64,000 nucleotides of DNA from Afipia sp. (lineage in GTDB: Bacteria; Pseudomonadota; Alphaproteobacteria; Rhizobiales; Xanthobacteraceae), in assembly GCA_024508675.1 (NCBI GenBank), contig JANINQ010000005.1, positions 62,001 through 126,000 of the forward strand, in the 5' to 3' direction. The notes below the pieces were generated by a model. It saw only the letters and a list, made by a program, of their open reading frames with translations, made no database searches and was not told the origin of the DNA. Shown here in pieces: positions 18,951 to 28,584 of this stretch (positions within the stretch are counted from its first letter, which is position 1; every line of letters begins with the position of its first letter). The position numbers and the translations under genes are program-made.

Positions 18951-18973
18951 CCGTCCCTGCTGAGCAAGGACGG
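18951..18973 (-). other. Hairpin in the nusG-rplK spacer
   Basis: A hairpin with arms ccgtccctgc and gcaaggacgg (one mismatch) starts 7 bases after the nusG stop. It lacks a T-run, so an RNA processing or attenuation role is more likely than full termination. Confidence 0.5.
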
Positions 18974-18979
18974 AAACGA

Positions 18980-19513
18980 TCAGGCGACTTTCTCGACCTG
19001 ACCGAATTCCAGTTCGACCGGCGTTGCACGTCCGAAGATCGACACCGCGACCTTCACGCGCGAACGCGCCTCGTCGATTTCCTCGACCACACCGGAGAAC
19101 GAGGCGAACGGGCCATCGGCCACACGCACGTTCTCGCCGATCTCGAACGACACCGACGCCTTCGGGCGCTCCACGCCTTCCTGCACCTGATGCAGGATGC
19201 GCATCGCCTCAGCTTCCGAGATCGGCATCGGCTTGTTTTCCGCACCGAGGAAGCCGGTGACCTTCGGGGTGTTCTTGATGAGATGGAACGCCTCGTCGGT
19301 GAGGTTCATCTTCACCAGCACGTAGCCCGGGAAGAACTTGCGCTCGGCGTCGATCTTGCGGCCGCGGCGCACTTCCGTGACCTTCTCGGTCGGAACCAGC
19401 ACCTGCTCGAACAGCTCCTCCAGCCCGCGCTGTTTGGCCTGCTCGCGAATGGATTCAGCGACCTTCTTCTCGAAGTTCGAATAGGCGTGAACGATGTACC
19501 AGCGCATGCTCAT
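18980..19513 (-). CDS. nusG: Transcription termination/antitermination factor NusG
   Basis: This 177-residue NusG has an N-terminal domain that contacts the RNA polymerase clamp (RWYIVHAYSNFEKKVAESI) and a C-terminal KOW domain (VRVADGPFASFSGVVEEID). Translation could start at ATG 19513 (MSMRWY) or at ATG 19507 (MRWY); the difference is two residues. It lies 15 bases downstream of secE, the usual secE-nusG pair. Confidence 0.97.
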   Translation of the reverse strand: MSMRWYIVHAYSNFEKKVAESIREQAKQRGLEELFEQVLVPTEKVTEVRRGRKIDAERKFFPGYVLVKMNLTDEAFHLIKNTPKVTGFLGAENKPMPISEAEAMRILHQVQEGVERPKASVSFEIGENVRVADGPFASFSGVVEEIDEARSRVKVAVSIFGRATPVELEFGQVEKVA

Positions 19514-19528
19514 GTTTCAGTTCCGCGC

Positions 19529-19723
19529 TCAGGCCTGAATGCCGAGAATAAACGTCACCAGAAGGCGAATGATCTGGTCCGCGACGAAGAAAAACACCGA
19601 GGATACCGCGACCATGATGAACACCATGATGGTGGTGATCGTGGTCTCGCGGCGGGTGGGCCAGGTGACCTTGGCGGTCTCCGAGCGCACTTCCTGCAGG
19701 AATTTGAACGGGCTGAAAGCCAT
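19529..19723 (-). CDS. secE: Preprotein translocase subunit SecE
   Basis: SecE is the small essential subunit clamping the SecYEG channel. The protein is the 64-residue single-TM alphaproteobacterial form, starting at ATG 19723 (MAFSPFKFLQEVRSETAKVT). It carries the conserved amphipathic motif KVTWPTRRET followed by one membrane segment (about 29-60). The frame extends upstream, but the extra residues are not SecE-like. Confidence 0.95.
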   Translation of the reverse strand: MAFSPFKFLQEVRSETAKVTWPTRRETTITTIMVFIMVAVSSVFFFVADQIIRLLVTFILGIQA

Positions 19724-20144
19724 CGTCGGGGTCCGCATCCGTAATTGCCGGGAAGGTCGTTCCCGGACGTGATTGGTATTTCTGGAATCCAGACAGCCCG
19801 CACGCCAATGTTTTTTGCGCCCAACCCTCTTTTGAAGGATGAGCCGCCAAAAAACGTAAGAGAGCGGGCTCGATTGTCCGGGGATTTCAATGCCGCGCCG
19901 GATATCCGTCAAAGCGGGCCGGCAGCAGGTGCCGTTATCTACTGTGGGACGGGCGTCAGGTCAAGGTACGGACAGCGGACCAAACCCTGAAAACCAGCCT
20001 GCCGGAGGCCCGGAACATAGGCGAAAACAGCCACTTCGCCGGTATCGAAGCCCGGCCCCCGGTTGCGCGGCCAGCTCCAGCCACCCGAATGAGCGGCGCG
20101 GACGGATCAGATGGATGGAAATGATCGGACTGGAAGCTGCCGAC
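19724..20144 (-). other. tRNA-Trp to secE spacer
   Basis: The 421 bases contain no supportable gene. In many proteobacteria a tuf gene lies upstream of tRNA-Trp, but here the next gene is a divergent kinase. The secE-nusG promoter presumably lies in this spacer; no confident -35/-10 pair was found. Confidence 0.4.
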
Positions 20145-20220
20145 TGGCAGGGGCGGCAGGACTCGAACCTGCGACCCTCGGTTTTGGAGACCGATGCTCT
20201 ACCAACTGAGCTACACCCCT
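20145..20220 (-). tRNA. tRNA-Trp (CCA)
   Basis: A 76-base cloverleaf with encoded CCA. The acceptor stem AGGGGTG pairs with CGCCCCT, the D-arm is GCTCAGTTGGTAGAGC, the anticodon loop is CTCCAAA with anticodon CCA, and the T-arm contains GGTTCGAGTCC. It precedes secE on the same strand. Confidence 0.97.
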
Positions 20221-20350
20221 GTATGGCGCCTCTATAGCGAACCATTTTCGCCGCGTCACGTCCCCTCCTGGCAATTTCTCGCCAATTTCCTTGCGGACAA
20301 TTCAATGATTCCCCGCCACCGAAACCGGCGATGGAACCGGCCTGCGGTGA

Positions 20351-22108
20351 TTGCCGCGTCAAAGCGTGCCGCGTACATTCGAGAAAAGCTCAACCGGTGG
20401 GGAAACAGACGGTTTGCCGCTTCGCAATGCCATACGCCGCTTGTCACTTACCCATCGGCTGCTGGCGCTCACCCTTGTTGCCTCCCTGCCCGGCCTTGCG
20501 GCGGTGAGTTATGGCGCATTCGACCTGCGCAACACCCGTTACGCCGAAGCGCATGCGCAAGCACTCCGCAACGCGGAGGTCGTGGTCTCCGAAGTCGATC
20601 AGATTTTCGACGGCATTCAGGGCACAATGCGCGCCGTGGCTGAGGCAGACGAAGTCAGCCGCCTCAACAGCACCGCATGCACGGATTATATCGTCCGCGT
20701 GCGGCCCGGTATCGCACCGTTGACGTCGCTTCTGGTCGTCGGCCTCGACGGCAATATCCGCTGCTTCAGCGAACCGAGTCTGGCTTCACCCAATCTTGCG
20801 ACCCGCGACTACTTTCGCGAAGCTGTTGACCGCCGCAAATTCGCGATCGGAACCTTCATTGCCAGCAAGGTGTCGGACCGCAACATCATTCCGATGGCGA
20901 TGCCGATCATCCGTGATGGAAAGGTGGAAGGCGTTATCGCCGCCGGCCTGAATGTGGAGTGGCTCGGACAGCAATTGCAGCAGCGCGGCGTGCAGAGCGG
21001 CGGCGCCGTGCTGATCGCCGATCGCAATGGCGTCGTCGTCTCACGCGAGCCGGACAGGGAAAAATTCGTCGGCAGAAAACTCGACGACAGCCTTGGCAGA
21101 ATTGGCGGATCGCAACCCGGAAGTGCGGAGATTATCGGCGTCGATGGCGTTCAACGCATCATCGGCTACGTCCCCGCTTCCGTAACGCCCTTCGGTCTTT
21201 ATGTCAGCAGCGGCATCTCGCGCAGCGAAGCGCTCGCCCCGATCGACCGCGCGGTGCGCAACAGCATCGCACTGTTTGCGCTGGGAAGCGCCATCGCATT
21301 CCTTCTGGCATGGCTCGTCGGCGAAAGCATCATCCGCCGCCCGCTGATGCGCATGGTGGCGACAGCGGAAGCATGGCGGCGCGGTCACGATGCAGCACGC
21401 ACCGGCATCGTAGGCCGCAGCGATGAAATCGGAGTCCTCGGCCAGACCTTCGACCGGCTGATGGATGAGAACGCCATGCGTGAGGAAGCGCGCGCCACAG
21501 CCGAAGAGCGCCGCGAAATCCTTGTTCATGAACTCGCGCACCGGGTAAAGAATACCCTTGCCACTGTGCAGTCGATCGCCTCGTTGAGCTTTCGCCACAG
21601 TCAGGGCCCGGAAGCTCTGCGCCAGTTCCACGAACGCCTGCAGGCGCTGGTGCGCGGCCACGATCTCCTCACCCGCAAGAACTGGCAGCACGCGCGCCTT
21701 TCGGAAATCGCGGAAGCCGCGATTGCTCCCCTTCAGGAAGAGCGCGGACACCGCTTCGCGATCTCCGGACCACCGGTGGATCTGCCGCCGACAACGGCGG
21801 TGCCGATGGCGATGATCCTGCATGAGCTTTGCACCAACGCGATGAAATACGGCGCCCTGTCCAACGATGACGGCCGCGTCACCATTGGCTGGACCGCACA
21901 GCCCGGCGACGCGGGCACGGTTGTCAGCCTGATCTGGAGCGAAAGCGGCGGACCACCCGTCACGCCGCCAGAGGAAGACGGTTTCGGCACCCGGCTGATT
22001 TCGAATCTTAGCAGGCAACTCGGAGGCGACTGCACCTTCCGCTATCCGCCCTCGGGCCTCGTCTTTCATCTCAGCATGATCGCACCCGCCTCCGAGCCGC
22101 GAGACTAA
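20351..22108 (+). CDS. HWE-family sensor histidine kinase with extracytoplasmic sensor
   Basis: This sensor kinase has a first membrane segment (about 35-55), a Cache-like extracytoplasmic domain, a second membrane segment (about 300-320), a HAMP-like linker and a C-terminal kinase core. The core shows the phospho-acceptor block VHELAHRVKNTLATVQ, the N-box HELCTNAMKYGALS and the WSESGGPPV motif diagnostic of the HWE/HisKA_2 group. No response regulator is adjacent, so it is an orphan kinase. In this lineage such kinases often feed general stress or light signalling. The start is uncertain: TTG 20351, GTG 20366 and TTG 20414 are all possible, and none has an ideal Shine-Dalgarno. Confidence 0.88.
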   Translation: MPRQSVPRTFEKSSTGGETDGLPLRNAIRRLSLTHRLLALTLVASLPGLAAVSYGAFDLRNTRYAEAHAQALRNAEVVVSEVDQIFDGIQGTMRAVAEADEVSRLNSTACTDYIVRVRPGIAPLTSLLVVGLDGNIRCFSEPSLASPNLATRDYFREAVDRRKFAIGTFIASKVSDRNIIPMAMPIIRDGKVEGVIAAGLNVEWLGQQLQQRGVQSGGAVLIADRNGVVVSREPDREKFVGRKLDDSLGRIGGSQPGSAEIIGVDGVQRIIGYVPASVTPFGLYVSSGISRSEALAPIDRAVRNSIALFALGSAIAFLLAWLVGESIIRRPLMRMVATAEAWRRGHDAARTGIVGRSDEIGVLGQTFDRLMDENAMREEARATAEERREILVHELAHRVKNTLATVQSIASLSFRHSQGPEALRQFHERLQALVRGHDLLTRKNWQHARLSEIAEAAIAPLQEERGHRFAISGPPVDLPPTTAVPMAMILHELCTNAMKYGALSNDDGRVTIGWTAQPGDAGTVVSLIWSESGGPPVTPPEEDGFGTRLISNLSRQLGGDCTFRYPPSGLVFHLSMIAPASEPRD

Positions 22109-22277
22109 ACAGTCCACCTTCATCCGAGCGCTCGAAGCCGCCCACGCGCGGCTCACGCCAATGTTTGTCTGGCGAACAAGAGCGCGAGCCTCCGCAGATC
22201 AAGGCCCTCCTTAACCCGGTGTTGATTCAAGGTTCCTAAGCTGCGGCAATCAGATTTGCTCAGGATTTCTTGGAGAC

Positions 22278-24242
22278 ATGATGCGCAAGCTTTGGTCCGT
22301 TTCTGCCCGGATAATGATCGCGATTTCGCTGGTGGCCGCGGCCTCCTGCGCCGGTTTGGCCGCGTTCGGCCTCTGGCGGCAGAACATCGCAGTGGATCTC
22401 GCCCTTCATCGCGAACTGCAATCCGACTACGCGAACATGGTCGGCGCGATGGATTCCGACACGCGCGCAGTGCAGGCCGTTGCCAATACGGTAGCGAACA
22501 TGCCGGAGCTGAAGCCGCTGATCCGCGCGCAGGATCGCGCAGGCATCATCGCGCTGCTCGACAAGACGCTGAAAGACATCAAGCCGCTCGGCATCGAGCT
22601 GATCACCATCCAGATACCACCAGGTATCGCCCTCTCCCGCGTTCACAATCCAAAGGCTTTCGGCGACGACGTGACCGCGCGCCGAAAGATGATCGTCCAG
22701 TCGTTCGCGACGAAAAAGCCGATCGGCGGCGTCGAGGCCGGACGCGATGTTCTCAACATCTTCGGCGCGACCCCTGTCATGGACGGCGAAACCCTGCTCG
22801 GCACGGTGGATGTCGGCGCACCCTTCGGCGAGACGTTCGTGAATTCGATGAAGGCGCGCTTTGGCGTCGATATCGCGATTCATCAGATCAACGACGACAA
22901 GGTCCAGACCCTTGCGTCCACGATCAAGGGTGCCACCGTCTCGTCCTCCGTTCTGAAGCGCGCGCTGGGCGGCGAGTCTATCTTCCTCACGGGCACACAG
23001 GACGGTCAGCCGACTGCCACGACCTTCGGGCCGCTCAAGAACTTCTCAGGTCAGCCTGTCGCGGTGGTCGAGATCATCCGCAACACCAAAGAGTATGAAG
23101 AACTCGCCTCCAATTCCGCCAAGTGGCTCGCCGCTGGCGCCGCCGCCGCCATCCTGATCGCGATCCTGATCGCCGCCTGGGTGGGCCGCGGCCTCGCACG
23201 ACCGATCGTCGCGCTCCAGGGCGCAATGCGCGCGATCACCTCGGGCCAGCATGATGTGGTGATTCCGGGCGCGAACCGCCGCGACGAAATCGGCTCGATG
23301 GCGCGCGCCGTGGAAGTGTTCAAGGACAGCCTGATCGAAACCGGCCGCTTGCGTACCGCACAGGAAGATCAGCGCATCGTATCGGAAGCCGAGCGCCGCA
23401 ACGCCGTGCTCGCGCTAGCCGAGCGTTTCGAATCCGGTGTCGGCGGCATTGTGAATGCCGTGGGATCGGCATCGACCGAACTGCGCAGCACCGCCGAGAA
23501 TATGGCCCGCACCGCCGAGGAAGCCACGCAGCAGACCGCGACGGTTGCGGAGGCTTCGGAAGAAGCATCCGCAAATGCGCAGGCTGTCGCCGCCGCAATC
23601 GAGGAATTGAATGCCTCGATCAGCGAGATCGCCCAGCAGGTCAATGAATCCGCGCAGGTGGCCGGTCACGCCGCCAAGCAGGCCAACGACACCAACAACG
23701 AGGTTCAGGGCCTGGCGCTCGCAGCCCAGAAGATCGGCGATGTGGTGAAGCTGATCAGCGAGATCGCCGAGCAGACCAACCTGCTCGCGCTCAACGCCAC
23801 CATCGAAGCCGCACGCGCCGGTGAAGCCGGACGCGGGTTTGCCGTGGTCGCGTCGGAAGTGAAGGCGCTGGCGAGCCAGACCTCGAAAGCCACCGACGAG
23901 ATTTCGGCGCAGGTCGGCTCGATCCAGTCCGCGACCCGGACCTCGGTCGAAGCCATCGACGGCATCACCCGCACCATCAGCAAGGTCAACGAGATCGCAA
24001 GCGCCATCGCGTCCGCCGTCGAGGAACAAGGTGCAGCAACCCGCGAGATTGCGCACAATGTCGCCCAGGCCGCCAAGGGCACCGGCGAAGTCTCAGCGAA
24101 CATTGTCGGTGTCCGGGATGCCGCCCGCGAAACCGGCGTTGCTGCAGATCAGGTGGTCTCGTCGGCTGCCGAACTGTCGCTGAACGGCGAAACGCTGAAA
24201 GCTCAGGTCGATGCCTTCCTGCGCGAAGTGCGCGCGGCGTAA
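22278..24242 (+). CDS. Methyl-accepting chemotaxis protein
   Basis: This 654-residue chemoreceptor has TM1 at about 10-32, a periplasmic ligand-binding domain of about 250 residues, TM2 at about 285-305, a HAMP domain with [16 protein letters not shown], and a methyl-accepting signalling domain (about 380-650). The conserved hairpin tip reads [19 protein letters not shown], followed by [20 protein letters not shown] good GGAG lies just before the ATG. No che genes are close, so it must work with a distant chemotaxis set. The ligand is unknown. Confidence 0.95.
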   Translation: MMRKLWSVSARIMIAISLVAAASCAGLAAFGLWRQNIAVDLALHRELQSDYANMVGAMDSDTRAVQAVANTVANMPELKPLIRAQDRAGIIALLDKTLKDIKPLGIELITIQIPPGIALSRVHNPKAFGDDVTARRKMIVQSFATKKPIGGVEAGRDVLNIFGATPVMDGETLLGTVDVGAPFGETFVNSMKARFGVDIAIHQINDDKVQTLASTIKGATVSSSVLKRALGGESIFLTGTQDGQPTATTFGPLKNFSGQPVAVVEIIRNTKEYEELASNSAKWLAAGAAAAILIAILIAAWVGRGLARPIVALQGAMRAITSGQHDVVIPGANRRDEIGSMARAVEVFKDSLIETGRLRTAQEDQRIVSEAERRNAVLALAERFESGVGGIVNAVGSASTELRSTAENMARTAEEATQQTATVAEASEEASANAQAVAAAIEELNASISEIAQQVNESAQVAGHAAKQANDTNNEVQGLALAAQKIGDVVKLISEIAEQTNLLALNATIEAARAGEAGRGFAVVASEVKALASQTSKATDEISAQVGSIQSATRTSVEAIDGITRTISKVNEIASAIASAVEEQGAATREIAHNVAQAAKGTGEVSANIVGVRDAARETGVAADQVVSSAAELSLNGETLKAQVDAFLREVRAA

Positions 24243-24268
24243 ACCTCGCTATAACTCGAATGCCAAGG

Positions 24269-24294
24269 GCCACCCCTCGGGGTGGCCTTTTTGT
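24269..24294 (+). terminator. Terminator of the chemoreceptor gene
   Basis: A 9-bp GC stem (24269-24277 with 24280-24288) with a 2-base gap is followed by five T. It lies 27 bases after the chemoreceptor stop and just before the convergent thioesterase gene. Confidence 0.88.
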
Positions 24295-24303
24295 TTGAAC
24301 TGT

Positions 24304-24729
24304 CTAACCCGCGCCTTTCATGATCTTGAACACGCCGCTCGCCATCACGACGCAGCGGCCATCTGCCGTCAGTTCCGTATTCAGAAAGATCAGCGTGCGC
24401 GTGCTGCGCACCACCCGCGGCGTCGAGATCAAAAGCTCGCCAATCTTCGCCGCATCAATGAAATGCGTATCCATCTGGATCGTGACTACTGCGCTGGCGC
24501 CGCTGCCCTGACGCGCGGCCATGCCCAGCGACCGGTCCGCCAGCGTCATCAACAACCCGCCCTGAACGAACCCGCGCCGGTTCTTGTGCTTGGGCTGCGC
24601 GACAATGGCATATTCGCCCGTCGCGTCATTTGGGCGATGCCAGAGCGGCCCCACCAGATTGAGAAACCCGTCATCCTCAACAATCGTCCAGCCGTCTTTC
24701 GCCAGCTTTTTCCCACTTGCATCGGTCAT
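24304..24729 (-). CDS. PaaI-type hotdog thioesterase
   Basis: This 141-residue hotdog-fold protein is of the PaaI/YbgC-like acyl-CoA thioesterase group. The core motif NRRGFVQGGLLMTLADRSLG contains the glycine-rich turn and the acidic residue used in catalysis by the family. The true start is taken as ATG 24729 (MTDASGKKLAKDGW), because the longer frame upstream is antisense to the serine hydrolase. It is convergent with the chemoreceptor and divergent from the serine hydrolase, 175 bases apart. The substrate is unknown. Confidence 0.85.
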   Translation of the reverse strand: MTDASGKKLAKDGWTIVEDDGFLNLVGPLWHRPNDATGEYAIVAQPKHKNRRGFVQGGLLMTLADRSLGMAARQGSGASAVVTIQMDTHFIDAAKIGELLISTPRVVRSTRTLIFLNTELTADGRCVVMASGVFKIMKGAG

Positions 24730-24904
24730 AAAGTCGCCTGCCTCGACATCACTATTGGGGCTCTTCCAGCCCCTCGATCCTGACCGGGCGGTTTTGCATC
24801 TGCCGCCCTGTTCAACCGCGGATTTTTGTATCAATCTCGCCCGCGACGCTGCCGGTTCAACCATGTCCGGCACTGATACGAAACAAGAAAAAGCCGGAGG
24901 CAAC

Positions 24905-26122
24905 ATGAACGTCCACGCCACGCCCAGCGCCGCAAAGGCGACACCCTCCCTTCCCTCCGCCAAGCCGGAAGCCATCGGCCTGTCATCGGCCCGCCTCCAA
25001 CTGATGAGCGATGCGTTCCAGCGCGAGATCGACAAGGGCACCACGCCAGGCGTGGTGACGATGGTGGCGCGGCGCGGCCAGATCGGCTGGTTCGAGGCCC
25101 AGGGCAAACAGGACCCGGCGGGCAGCGCGGCCATGGCCAAGGATAGCATCTTCCGCATCTTCTCGATGACCAAGCCGCTGATCTCGCTCGGGATCATGAT
25201 GCTGGTCGAGGACGGCCAGCTCCTGCTGAACGACCCGCTGTCCAAATACATTCCGGAATTCGCCAGTCAGAAGGTCGGCATCGAGCGCAACGGCGCGATG
25301 GAATTCGCGCTGCCGGTGCGGCCGATCACGATTCAGGACCTGCTGCGCCACACCTCCGGCATCTCATACGAGATCACCGGCACCGGCATGGTTCAGCGGA
25401 TGTATGCGAAGGCCAAAGCCTTCCGCCGCGACATCACCAATGAAGAACATGCCAAGCTGATCGCCAGCATGCCGCTGATGTGCCAGCCCGGCGCGGAATG
25501 GAATTACAGCCGCTCCACCGACATTCTCGGCCGCGTCATCGAGGTTGTCTCCGGCAAGCCGCTCAGCGCGTTCCTCAGCGAACGTATCCTCAACCCGCTG
25601 CAGATGAACGAGACGGCGTTCCACACCGCTTCGGAGAACAAGTCGCGCATCGCGCAGCCGTTCCCCACCGATCCGTGGACCGGCGACAAGGTCATGCTGT
25701 TCGATCCGCTGGAAGTTCCGAAGATGGAATCCGGCGGCGGTGGACTCGTTTCCACTGCGATGGACTATGCCCGCTTCTGCCAGATGCTGCTGAGCGGCGG
25801 CGTGCTGGACGGCAACCGCGTGATCGGCCGCAAGACGCTGACCTTCATGGCGTCGAACCATCTCGCGCCGAGCGTCAAGGCTGAGTCCCACCTCCTGCCG
25901 CCTGGCCACGGCTTCGGTCTGGGCTTCGCGGTACGCACCGACGAAGGCATGGCACCATTCGCCGGCTCGGTCGGCCAGTATTTCTGGAGCGGCATGGCAG
26001 GCACGTTCTTCTGGATCGATCCGAAGGAAGACCTGTTCGCACTCTTCCTGTCGCAGGGACCGGGCCAGCGCGAATACTTCCGCACGCTGGTGCGCAGCCT
26101 CGTCTACGCCGCGGTGGAATAA
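24905..26122 (+). CDS. Serine hydrolase, beta-lactamase/family VIII esterase type
   Basis: This 405-residue protein of the class C beta-lactamase-like fold includes esterases and D-aminopeptidases. The nucleophile motif is SMTK (Ser87, Lys90), the second motif is a Tyr in WNYSRSTDILG, and the third region is PGHGFGLGF. ATG 24905 is chosen because GGAGG lies 4 bases before it; the frame is open well upstream. No signal peptide is evident, which argues for an intracellular esterase rather than an antibiotic-resistance enzyme. A strong bidirectional terminator follows. Confidence 0.88.
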   Translation: MNVHATPSAAKATPSLPSAKPEAIGLSSARLQLMSDAFQREIDKGTTPGVVTMVARRGQIGWFEAQGKQDPAGSAAMAKDSIFRIFSMTKPLISLGIMMLVEDGQLLLNDPLSKYIPEFASQKVGIERNGAMEFALPVRPITIQDLLRHTSGISYEITGTGMVQRMYAKAKAFRRDITNEEHAKLIASMPLMCQPGAEWNYSRSTDILGRVIEVVSGKPLSAFLSERILNPLQMNETAFHTASENKSRIAQPFPTDPWTGDKVMLFDPLEVPKMESGGGGLVSTAMDYARFCQMLLSGGVLDGNRVIGRKTLTFMASNHLAPSVKAESHLLPPGHGFGLGFAVRTDEGMAPFAGSVGQYFWSGMAGTFFWIDPKEDLFALFLSQGPGQREYFRTLVRSLVYAAVE

Positions 26123-26134
26123 CTCACGACAACG

Positions 26135-26172
26135 AAAAGCCGGACGCGAGACAACTCGCGTCCGGCTTTTTT
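26135..26172. terminator. Bidirectional terminator between serine hydrolase and SDR
   Basis: A perfect 16-bp inverted repeat (26135-26150 with 26155-26170, loop of four) has A/T runs on both sides, serving the converging genes on each strand. Confidence 0.9.
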
Positions 26173-26185
26173 GATTCAGAGGCGA

Positions 26186-26953
26186 TCAGCTGATCGTTGC
26201 GCCACCGTCGATCACGACGGTCTGGCCGGTCATGAAGTTACCAGCCGCCGATCCCATGAACACCGCAGCGCCTGCGATTTCGTCCGGAATGCCGATGCGC
26301 AGCAGCGGCGAGCGTGCGGTCGATGCCTTCAGGTTGTCCGGATTGTCCCACAGCGCCTTGGCGAAATCGGTCTTGATCAGGCCCGGCGCGATGCAGTTCA
26401 CGCGGACATTGTGCTTGCCGTATTCGCAGGCAAGGTTGCGCGCGAGCTGCATGTCGGCCGCCTTCGAGATCGCGTAGGCGCCGAGAATAGTCGAGCCCTT
26501 CAGGCCGCCGATGGACGAAACGATGATGATCGAGCCGTCCTTGCGCTCGATCATCTGCGGCACCACCATGCTGATCAGCCAGTTGTTGGCAACGATGTTG
26601 TTGCCGAGGATCTTTGTAAACTGATCGTCGGAAATGCCAGCCAGCGGTCCGTAGTACGGATTCGACGCTGCGTTGCAGACCAGCACGTCGATCTTGCCGA
26701 ACGCCTTGTTGGCTTCATCGACGAGGTTCTGCAGGTTTTCCTTGCTGGAAATATTTGCCGCAACGGCAATCGCTTTGCCCTTGCCGTACTTATCGTTGAT
26801 TTCCTTCGCGACCTGATCGCACTGATCCTGCTTGCGCGACGAGATGACGACCCGCGCGCCGTGCTCAACCATCCGCTCGGCGATGGCGCGGCCAATGCCC
26901 TTGGTGGAGCCGGTGATGACGGCATTCTTTCCGGTCATGTCGAACAAGGTCAT
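26186..26953 (-). CDS. Short-chain dehydrogenase/reductase (DHRS4-like)
   Basis: This 255-residue classical SDR binds NAD(P) through TGSTKGIG (about 14-21). It has the structural NAA motif (CNAAS), the catalytic Ser in IVSSIGG, and Tyr/Lys in YAISK, with the C-terminal GQTVVIDGG typical of the family. It is the last gene of a five-gene minus-strand operon that also encodes a second SDR, an APH-fold kinase and an acyl-CoA dehydrogenase. That context suggests it acts on a hydroxy- or ketoacyl-CoA, by analogy with LvaD in levulinate breakdown. This is inference. Confidence 0.9.
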   Translation of the reverse strand: MTLFDMTGKNAVITGSTKGIGRAIAERMVEHGARVVISSRKQDQCDQVAKEINDKYGKGKAIAVAANISSKENLQNLVDEANKAFGKIDVLVCNAASNPYYGPLAGISDDQFTKILGNNIVANNWLISMVVPQMIERKDGSIIIVSSIGGLKGSTILGAYAISKAADMQLARNLACEYGKHNVRVNCIAPGLIKTDFAKALWDNPDNLKASTARSPLLRIGIPDEIAGAAVFMGSAAGNFMTGQTVVIDGGATIS

Positions 26954-26980
26954 GCGTTTCTCTCCTGCGATGTCTGTTTG

Positions 26981-27718
26981 TTATCCGAGCTTGTTGGTGA
27001 CTTCCGGTCCTGCCGGCTGATGCATGGCATCGTGCGCGTGGCTGGCAATCCAGGGCTGCTGGTTGATCATCGGCACGCGCCAGCCGCTGTGGCTGTCGCT
27101 CGACAGATAATCGAGCCGCGTCACCGAACAGTTGTCGATGGTGAAGGCGAATCCCGCGCCAGCTTCAAGACCAAGCGCATGCGCGATCGCCGCCTTGATC
27201 GGCCCGCCATGCGACACACAGACAATGTCCTTGCCCGCATGTTCGGTGCTGATGCGCTGGATTGCAGCCACCGTGCGGTCGGACAGATCGTTGAAGCTCT
27301 CGCCGCCCGGCGCGCGCTCATGCGCAGGGGCGAACCAGTAGCTCGCGATGGAGGCTGGACGCGCGGCGAAGAACGCGGCGCGGTTCATGCCCTGCCATTC
27401 GCCGAGATCCTGCTCCGCGAACGCCCTGTCCTGATGCATCCGGTCGGGCCTTGGCAGTCCCGCGGCCCAGATCGCAGCCGCGGTCTGGTGCGTGCGCTTC
27501 AGATTGCTGGAAAACCATAGCGCATTCTGCGGCAGAAATTTCGCGACACCCTGAAACACAACCGTATCGCTGCAATCGCAGCCAATATCGTATTGGCCGT
27601 AGATGTTGCCGCCGTCCTCGCGCACCGGCGCATGGCGCACCCACCACCAGCGCGTCGATGTCACCCCCACCGGAACAGAGTGCTGGGCAACGAACGGTTT
27701 GGCGGGAGCACTGGACAT
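26981..27718 (-). CDS. Histidine phosphatase family protein
   Basis: This 245-residue protein belongs to the phosphoglycerate-mutase-like histidine phosphatase superfamily. The phospho-accepting His lies in WVRHAPV (RHAP instead of the common RHG). The other active-site parts are SNLKRTHQTA (Arg), LGEWQG (Glu) and CVSHGGPIKAA (second His), all intact. It sits between the two SDR genes, 27 and 9 bases from each, in an operon with a small-molecule kinase. A role in removing or proof-reading a phosphorylated intermediate is possible, but the substrate is not known. Confidence 0.88.
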   Translation of the reverse strand: MSSAPAKPFVAQHSVPVGVTSTRWWWVRHAPVREDGGNIYGQYDIGCDCSDTVVFQGVAKFLPQNALWFSSNLKRTHQTAAAIWAAGLPRPDRMHQDRAFAEQDLGEWQGMNRAAFFAARPASIASYWFAPAHERAPGGESFNDLSDRTVAAIQRISTEHAGKDIVCVSHGGPIKAAIAHALGLEAGAGFAFTIDNCSVTRLDYLSSDSHSGWRVPMINQQPWIASHAHDAMHQPAGPEVTNKLG

Positions 27719-27727
27719 GGCGTTGCC

Positions 27728-28513
27728 TCAGATCGGCTTGCCGGCATATGGCATCGACGCGGTGAGACCGCCGTCGACCGGGAACGCCTGCCCGTTGACA
27801 TAAGATGCTTCGTCGCTGGCGAGGAACAGGCCCATCGCCGCGAGTTCATGCGGCTGGCCGGGACGCTTCAGCGGATTGAGCTGACCGATCTTGCCTTCGG
27901 TGCCGCGTTCCTTGGCATTGTCGAAAATCGGCTTGGTCATGCCGGTCTCGATCAGGCCGGGGCACACCGCGTTGATGCGGACGTTAGTACCCGAGAGCGA
28001 ATACGCCGTGGTCTGCACCAGGCTGATGACACCTGCCTTGCTCGCCGCGTACGGATGGCCACTGGCGTTGGCCTTGAGACCCGCAACAGATGCCGTGCAA
28101 ACGATGGCGCCGTGGCCCTGCTTCACCATGTGCGGGATCGAATGCTTCACCGCGAGAAACGGCCCGATCAGGTTGACGCGCAGGACTTCCTGCCAGTGCT
28201 CCGGCGTCTGCTCCGCGAGCGGGATGAGACCGCCGCCAATGCCGGCATTGGCCCAGATCGCATCGAGCTTGCCATAAGCCGAGATCGCCTTGGCGATGAA
28301 GCCCTTTACGTCGTTTTCGATGCCGGCATCGGCGATCACGGCCTCGGCCGTGCCGCCGGCCTTTCGCACCTGCTCGACGGTTTCCTTGACGCCTTCGGTC
28401 TTGTCGACCGCGATCAGCTTCGCGCCTTCCTTCGTGAACAGCAGCGACGCCGCGCGGCCGATGCCGCTGCCCGCGCCGGTGATGATGACGGACTTGCCCT
28501 CGAGGCGACCCAT
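27728..28513 (-). CDS. Short-chain dehydrogenase/reductase
   Basis: This 261-residue classical SDR has nucleotide-binding TGAGSGIG (about 12-19), an aspartate at the end of beta-2 (IAVDKTEG) suggesting NAD preference, the NAG motif, catalytic Ser in TASVAGL and Tyr/Lys in YAASK. It is the third gene of the operon, only 9 bases from the histidine phosphatase and 71 from the kinase gene. It and the other SDR share only family-level similarity, so they probably catalyse different steps. Confidence 0.9.
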   Translation of the reverse strand: MGRLEGKSVIITGAGSGIGRAASLLFTKEGAKLIAVDKTEGVKETVEQVRKAGGTAEAVIADAGIENDVKGFIAKAISAYGKLDAIWANAGIGGGLIPLAEQTPEHWQEVLRVNLIGPFLAVKHSIPHMVKQGHGAIVCTASVAGLKANASGHPYAASKAGVISLVQTTAYSLSGTNVRINAVCPGLIETGMTKPIFDNAKERGTEGKIGQLNPLKRPGQPHELAAMGLFLASDEASYVNGQAFPVDGGLTASMPYAGKPI

Positions 28514-28584
28514 GACGTTCTCCGGATTTTTCTTGATGAATTGAGTGACGCGCGCCGCGGCGCGTCACGTCGAAACACATGCGC

